Positions 7,461 through 10,474 of a DNA stretch of 10,474 nucleotides are shown here, in pieces. Where the stretch lies: positions 1 through 10,474 of the forward strand of contig JAAFHI010000053.1 in the NCBI GenBank assembly GCA_013298335.1, in the 5' to 3' direction. Within the stretch, counting starts at the first letter, position 1, and every line of letters begins with the position of its first letter. Source of the stretch: Actinomycetota bacterium. Lineage in GTDB: Bacteria > Acidobacteriota > Blastocatellia > Chloracidobacteriales > Chloracidobacteriaceae. Both the position numbers and the translations under genes were made by a program. Below the pieces are notes generated by a model, which saw only the letters and a program-made list of their open reading frames with translations, was not told the DNA's origin and did not search any database.

Positions 7461-7509
7461 GGTCTTTGAAAATTTGTTTCGGCAAAAACGGGTGGTTCGA
7501 TTTCCGAAA

Positions 7510-7697
7510 GGTGCGAATGCACCGCCAGACAATAGCCGCGCCCGTGAGGGCGTGGTCCGCACGGCGAATGGACACCGGAGCGCCAACGGTGCGGCACCAA
7601 AACAGGAAGTGTCGCCGCTGACGCGGCTCACGAATCTTTACCTAAACGCCACCCCGCCCTCACGGGCGGGGCTATTTTCTGTCGGCGCATCCGCGCC
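7510..7697 (-). repeat. REPIN/MITE-like element, copy B (inverted relative to copy A)
   Basis: Read on the minus strand, this segment aligns over its whole length with copy A at 2046-2230, with small indels near the middle. Shared blocks include the GGCGCGGATGCGCC end, the TTCGTGAGCCGCGTCAGCGG block, and the right end through GCATTCGCACC. The strong hairpin is CCCCGCCC (7652-7659) paired with GGGCGGGG (7664-7671). In copy A the central pair is A-T; here it is G-C, a compensating change that keeps the stem. On the plus strand this hairpin is followed by CTATTTTCT, so it could act as a weak terminator for the exoprotein gene. Short similarity continues a few bases beyond the GGTGCGAATGCACC end, to about 7501. 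Confidence 0.85.
7652..7679 (+). terminator. Possible intrinsic terminator formed by the repeat hairpin
   Basis: An 8-bp perfect GC-rich stem with a TCAC loop is followed by CTATTTTC. The stem is strong but the T-run is short and interrupted, and it sits about 220 bases after the exoprotein stop codon. It belongs to the repeat element, so any terminator role is secondary. Confidence 0.35.
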
Positions 7698-7727
7698 TGC
7701 GTATTGCCGGTTCAATTTTAAAATACA

Positions 7728-7747
7728 ATCAGCGGGGAACTCTGAAC
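7728..7747 (-). repeat. Outer inverted repeat, right arm
   Basis: This is the partner of 7441-7460: it starts ATCAGCGGGG and ends CTCTGAAC, complementary to the left arm at 19 of 20 positions. An AT-rich stretch with the self-complementary TTTTAAAA lies just inside it at 7717-7724. Confidence 0.75.
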
Positions 7748-7879
7748 CGCGCGGGATGCCGGATGAATGTCGGTGTCCCGCATTTTGTTGCGGGGCGGAA
7801 CTTCGGGCTTTCTTCCCACCCGTCGATTGGTAGTATGGCGTGCTTCCAACATCCGAATTGCCGTCCGCCACTTTCGTTG

Positions 7880-9076
7880 ATGAATACCAACGACACTCCA
7901 TCGCCCCCGCGCATTCCGCGTGCCGTCATCATTCTCGGCATCGTCAGTCTGTTTACGGATATGGCGAGCGAAATGCTGTATCCGGTTGCGCCGCTGTATC
8001 TTACGGGGGTGCTTGGGGCTTCGATGGTCCTGCTGGGCGTGCTCGAAGGGGTCGCCGAGGGCATCGGCGGGTTTCTCAAGGGCTATTTCGGGGCGGTTTC
8101 CGACCGGACGGGGACACGCGCGCCGTTCGTCCGGCTCGGTTATTCGCTGTCGGCGCTCTCGAAACCGCTGCCCGGCGTCTGGGGGACGGTGGCGGGCGTG
8201 GTCACCGGACGGGTCGCCGACCGGTTCGGCAAGGGCATCCGGTCCGCGCCGCGCGACGCCCTGCTGTCGGGTTACGCTCCGAAGGGCGGGCAGGGGCGGG
8301 TGTTCGGGTTTCACCGCGCGATGGACACCGCCGGGGCGGTCGTCGGGCCGGTGGTGGCACTGATTTTCCTGGCCTACTACCCCGGACAGTTCCGGACGCT
8401 TTTTCTGCTTGCCTTCATTCCGTCGGTGATCGCCGCCGCCTCGACGTTTTTCGTCGCCGACGCCAAATTCGAGCCGGTGCCCTCGAAACGCTATTCGCCG
8501 TTTTCGGTTTTTGCCTACTGGAAGGAAGCGCCGGCGGAATACCGGCGGGTGGTCATCGGACTGACGCTTTTTTCGGTCGTCAACAGCAGCGACGTGTTTC
8601 TGATTCTGAGAGCGCGGGCGTCGGGGTTTTCGGACGCCGGGGCCATCGGCGGGTACGTCCTTTATAATACGGTCTTTGCGCTTGGTGCATATCCGCTCGG
8701 CGTTCTGTCGGACCGGCTCGGCAAGCGCGCAGTGCTGACCGGCGGCCTCGCGGTTTACGCGCTGGTCTATCTCGGATTCGCGTTTCTGACCAACGGCTGG
8801 CAGGCGTGGCCGCTGTTTGCCGCTTACGGCGTCTACGCGGCGGCGACCGAAGGTGTCGCAAAGGCATGGATTGCGGAACTTGTTCCCAACGAGAAGCGTG
8901 GAACGGCTATCGGACTGCAAACCATGCTCGCCAGTTTCGGGGCCCTCGCCGCGAGTTCCATCGCCGGAATCCTCTGGGAATACGTCGATCGTCGCGCGCC
9001 TTTTTTACTGGCAACCGCCGGTGCGCTTGGTGCATTTTTCCTTCTGGCTGGTATTCGTTCCGCAAAACAGGAGTAA
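7880..9076 (+). CDS. Major facilitator superfamily (MFS) transporter
   Basis: This 398-residue inner-membrane transporter has the length and hydrophobic pattern of a 12-helix MFS permease. The first helix (AVIILGIVSLFTDMASEML) starts about 13 residues after ATG 7880. MFS motif-A-like loops appear as GAVSDRTGTR between helices 2 and 3 and GVLSDRLGKR in the matching loop of the second half. A central GRVADRFGKGIRSAPRDAL segment is typical of one MFS subgroup whose substrates are mostly unassigned; drug, metal or metabolite export are all possible. ATG 7880 was chosen because the added N-terminus from ATG 7763 or 7835 is not transporter-like, although no clear ribosome binding site precedes 7880. 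The stop codon lies four bases before the next start, and the last codons supply that gene's ribosome binding site, so the two genes should be co-expressed. Confidence 0.88.
   Translation: MNTNDTPSPPRIPRAVIILGIVSLFTDMASEMLYPVAPLYLTGVLGASMVLLGVLEGVAEGIGGFLKGYFGAVSDRTGTRAPFVRLGYSLSALSKPLPGVWGTVAGVVTGRVADRFGKGIRSAPRDALLSGYAPKGGQGRVFGFHRAMDTAGAVVGPVVALIFLAYYPGQFRTLFLLAFIPSVIAAASTFFVADAKFEPVPSKRYSPFSVFAYWKEAPAEYRRVVIGLTLFSVVNSSDVFLILRARASGFSDAGAIGGYVLYNTVFALGAYPLGVLSDRLGKRAVLTGGLAVYALVYLGFAFLTNGWQAWPLFAAYGVYAAATEGVAKAWIAELVPNEKRGTAIGLQTMLASFGALAASSIAGILWEYVDRRAPFLLATAGALGAFFLLAGIRSAKQE
9069..9073 (+). promoter_or_regulatory. Ribosome binding site for the VWFA-related protein, embedded in the end of the MFS gene
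   Basis: AGGAG sits directly before the MFS stop TAA (9074-9076) and 7 bases before GTG 9081. It supports GTG 9081 over ATG 9123, which lacks such a site, and suggests translational coupling. Confidence 0.7.
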
Positions 9077-9080
9077 TCCC

Positions 9081-10325
9081 GTGGCTTTACCGTATTTTTC
9101 CGCTTCGATTCCGTTTCGGCGCATGTTCATCGTGTTCGGATGTCTCTGCGCGATGCTGGTGCCGAACTTCGCCCTGATGCGTTCGGCGTCGGCCCAGTCG
9201 GGCGCAACCCGCAAACCCGATACGCCGACCAACGGCGACAAGCCGAACCAGAAACTTCCGGATGAAGGCCAGAGCGGAAAACCGGCGGGACAATCCGGCG
9301 TACCGGGCACCCAGACGGACAACCGTCCGCAGGGAACGCCGCGGCGGCGTCCGCCGTTGAAACCGACCCAGGAAGACACCAACGGGGAAGTCATCACGGT
9401 CGAAACCAACGTCGTCAACCTCGACATCGTCGTGAACGACAAGAAAACCGGGAAAATCTACACCGACCTCAAGCCCGCCAACTTCACCATCATTGAAGAC
9501 GGCGTGAAGCAGGAAGTCACCAACTTCAGCACCAGCGACGGGGCGATCACGCTCGTCATGATTCTCGAATACAGCCGGGTCATCGGGCCGCTCGTCTTTG
9601 AAGTGCTCGAACCGGCGGCGCAGTTCGTGGACCGGTTCGTCCAGCCGAAGGATTACGTGTCGGTCGTGCCGTTCGATATCCGCCCGAAGGTGCTGAACGA
9701 CTTTTCGAATGACCCGGCGGAACTCCGGTCGAGCATCGTGCTGCTCTATCGCAACCGCCCGGCCTTTTCGGAAAGCAATCTCTTCGACACGCTCAAGTTC
9801 GTCATCAAGGGCGGCAAGCTCGACGGCGAGGAATACACCGGGCTGGAAGAAGTTCAGGGCCGCCGGGCGATTCTGCTGATTGCACTCGGCGTCGATACCT
9901 TCAGCAAGATCAACTACGACCAGACCCGGAAAATCGTTGAAGGCGCGGGGGTTCCGGTCTATTCCATCGGTATCGGAAACCTGTTCTACAAACGCTTTGA
10001 CGGTCAAATCGCCCCCGAACAGAGCATGACGCTGCTCCAGGCGTTCAACACGCTGAGGACGTTTTCGAAGAGTTCCGGCGGCGAATACTTTCCGGTCACG
10101 TTTCCCGGCGAAATCCCGACCACGTTGCGCTCGATCAGCGCGCTGATGCGCAACCAGTACAGCCTCGGCTACTCCCCAACCAACACCCGCAAGGAGGGCA
10201 AACGCCGCAAGGTCGAAGTACTGGTTGATATCAACGGCGACGGCCAGCCCGACAACAAGAGCCTCGAACTGCGCTACCGCCCGAGCTACGTCGAACCGGG
10301 CGGAAAAGACGGGAAGAAGAAGTGA
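9081..10325 (+). CDS. Secreted VWFA-related domain protein (acidobacterial type)
   Basis: This exported protein has 414 residues. From GTG 9081, two arginines (13-14) precede a hydrophobic run (15-33) and a signal-peptidase-I-like ASA-QS site at 38/39. A hydrophilic, probably disordered Pro/Gln/Lys-rich linker covers about 40-105. The domain that follows starts with NVVNLDIVVNDKKTGK and DLKPANFTIIEDGVKQEV, the characteristic entry of VWFA-related proteins expanded in Acidobacteriota (TIGR03436 as I recall it). It continues through the von Willebrand A fold and ends with MRNQYSLGYSPTN, also family-typical. VWA domains normally bind protein partners through a metal site, DxSxS. Here that site reads EYSRV (163-167), so classical metal binding is doubtful. 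Role unknown; a periplasmic or surface interaction module is the best guess. It probably shares an operon with the MFS gene upstream and the signal-peptide gene downstream. Confidence 0.9.
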   Translation: MALPYFSASIPFRRMFIVFGCLCAMLVPNFALMRSASAQSGATRKPDTPTNGDKPNQKLPDEGQSGKPAGQSGVPGTQTDNRPQGTPRRRPPLKPTQEDTNGEVITVETNVVNLDIVVNDKKTGKIYTDLKPANFTIIEDGVKQEVTNFSTSDGAITLVMILEYSRVIGPLVFEVLEPAAQFVDRFVQPKDYVSVVPFDIRPKVLNDFSNDPAELRSSIVLLYRNRPAFSESNLFDTLKFVIKGGKLDGEEYTGLEEVQGRRAILLIALGVDTFSKINYDQTRKIVEGAGVPVYSIGIGNLFYKRFDGQIAPEQSMTLLQAFNTLRTFSKSSGGEYFPVTFPGEIPTTLRSISALMRNQYSLGYSPTNTRKEGKRRKVEVLVDINGDGQPDNKSLELRYRPSYVEPGGKDGKKK

Positions 10326-10333
10326 AGACTTTT

Positions 10334-10376
10334 GAGACAAGGAGACAGGGAGACAAGGAGACAGGGAGACAGGGAG
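10334..10376 (+). repeat. 8-bp tandem repeat supplying the Shine-Dalgarno sequence of the next gene
   Basis: Five 8-base units alternate GAGACAAG and GAGACAGG (10334-10373), followed by a partial GAG. The array fills most of the 55-base gap after the VWFA-related gene. Its last unit provides AGGGAG at 10371-10376, four bases before ATG 10381. Every unit junction recreates a GGAG core, so several equivalent ribosome binding cores lie in a row. Confidence 0.85.
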
Positions 10377-10380
10377 CATT

Positions 10381-10474
10381 ATGAATTTTCGACGTAAAGC
10401 CTTATTTTTGAATATTTTCGTGGCGAGTTTCCTCTTTCTGTCTTTAGTGGGAATTCGGGTCGTCGGCGCGGCTG
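10381..10474 (+). CDS. Exported protein, N-terminus only (cut by window edge)
   Basis: Thirty-one codons are visible from ATG 10381. They read as a standard signal peptide: a positively charged start MNFRRK, then a hydrophobic core ALFLNIFVASFLFLSLVGI, then a polar-to-small region ending VVGAA. The ATG has the tandem-repeat-derived AGGGAG four bases upstream. The mature protein is not visible. Since VWFA-related proteins are often in tandem in this phylum, it may be a second one, but nothing here shows that. Confidence 0.7.
   Translation, partial: MNFRRKALFLNIFVASFLFLSLVGIRVVGAA

Larger units (their letters stand above)
7432..7879. other. Intergenic region carrying REPIN-like repeat copy B and an outer inverted repeat
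   Basis: This 448-base gap separates the exoprotein gene from the MFS transporter. It is filled mainly by inverted repeat arms at 7441-7460 and 7728-7747 that enclose repeat copy B (7510-7697). From 7748 to 7879 I see no gene. The transporter frame is open back to ATG 7763, but that extension is not transporter-like. No clear promoter for the transporter was found. Confidence 0.65.

Noticed and set aside
7718..8920. 400-codon minus-strand frame opposite the MFS transporter
   Set aside because: The product is Arg/Pro/His-rich without domain features, while the plus strand gives a clean 12-helix transporter.
9087..10379. 430-codon minus-strand frame opposite the VWFA-related gene
   Set aside because: It begins inside the tandem octamer array, giving a repetitive LPVSLSPC start, and mirrors a well-supported plus-strand gene.

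Overview
This GC-rich window looks like a chromosomal segment from a member of the Acidobacteriota. The main clue is the secreted protein at 9081-10325, which has the VWFA-related domain architecture that is very common in that phylum. The BACON-type domain after 6640 fits the same group. The assignment is inferred from gene content only; there is no rRNA or other phylogenetic marker.

Layout. (1) 1-1082, minus strand: N-terminal part of a membrane polyprenyl-phosphate sugar phosphotransferase that starts exopolysaccharide or O-antigen units; it runs off the left edge. (2) 1083-1252: a short divergent intergenic region with a small palindrome. (3) 1253-2032, plus strand: a complete calcineurin-like metallophosphoesterase. 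(4) 2033-2410: intergenic, holding copy A of a ~185-bp REPIN/MITE-like repeat. (5) 2411-6469 and 6466-7431, plus strand: a very large filamentous-haemagglutinin-like exported protein. It has a two-partner-secretion (TPS) N-terminal domain, a glycine-rich beta-helix and about twelve 59-residue repeats. Its C-terminal part (BACON domain plus an unknown domain) lies in another frame, so the gene appears frameshifted near 6436. (6) 7432-7879: intergenic, holding copy B of the same repeat in inverted orientation inside a second 20-bp inverted repeat. (7) 7880-9076: an MFS transporter. (8) 9081-10325: a secreted VWFA-related protein, apparently translationally coupled to the transporter. (9) 10334-10376: an 8-bp tandem repeat that supplies the Shine-Dalgarno sequence of a further exported protein starting at 10381 and cut by the right edge.

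How the genes may work together. The window is rich in cell-envelope and surface functions: polysaccharide priming, a giant exported beta-helix/repeat protein and signal-peptide-bearing VWFA-type proteins. The sugar transferase is divergent from the rest. MFS, VWFA protein and the last gene form a likely operon. No TpsB transporter partner for the exoprotein is present. The most notable structures are the inverted pair of REPIN-like repeats bracketing the exoprotein gene, the repeat array inside it, and its frameshift.
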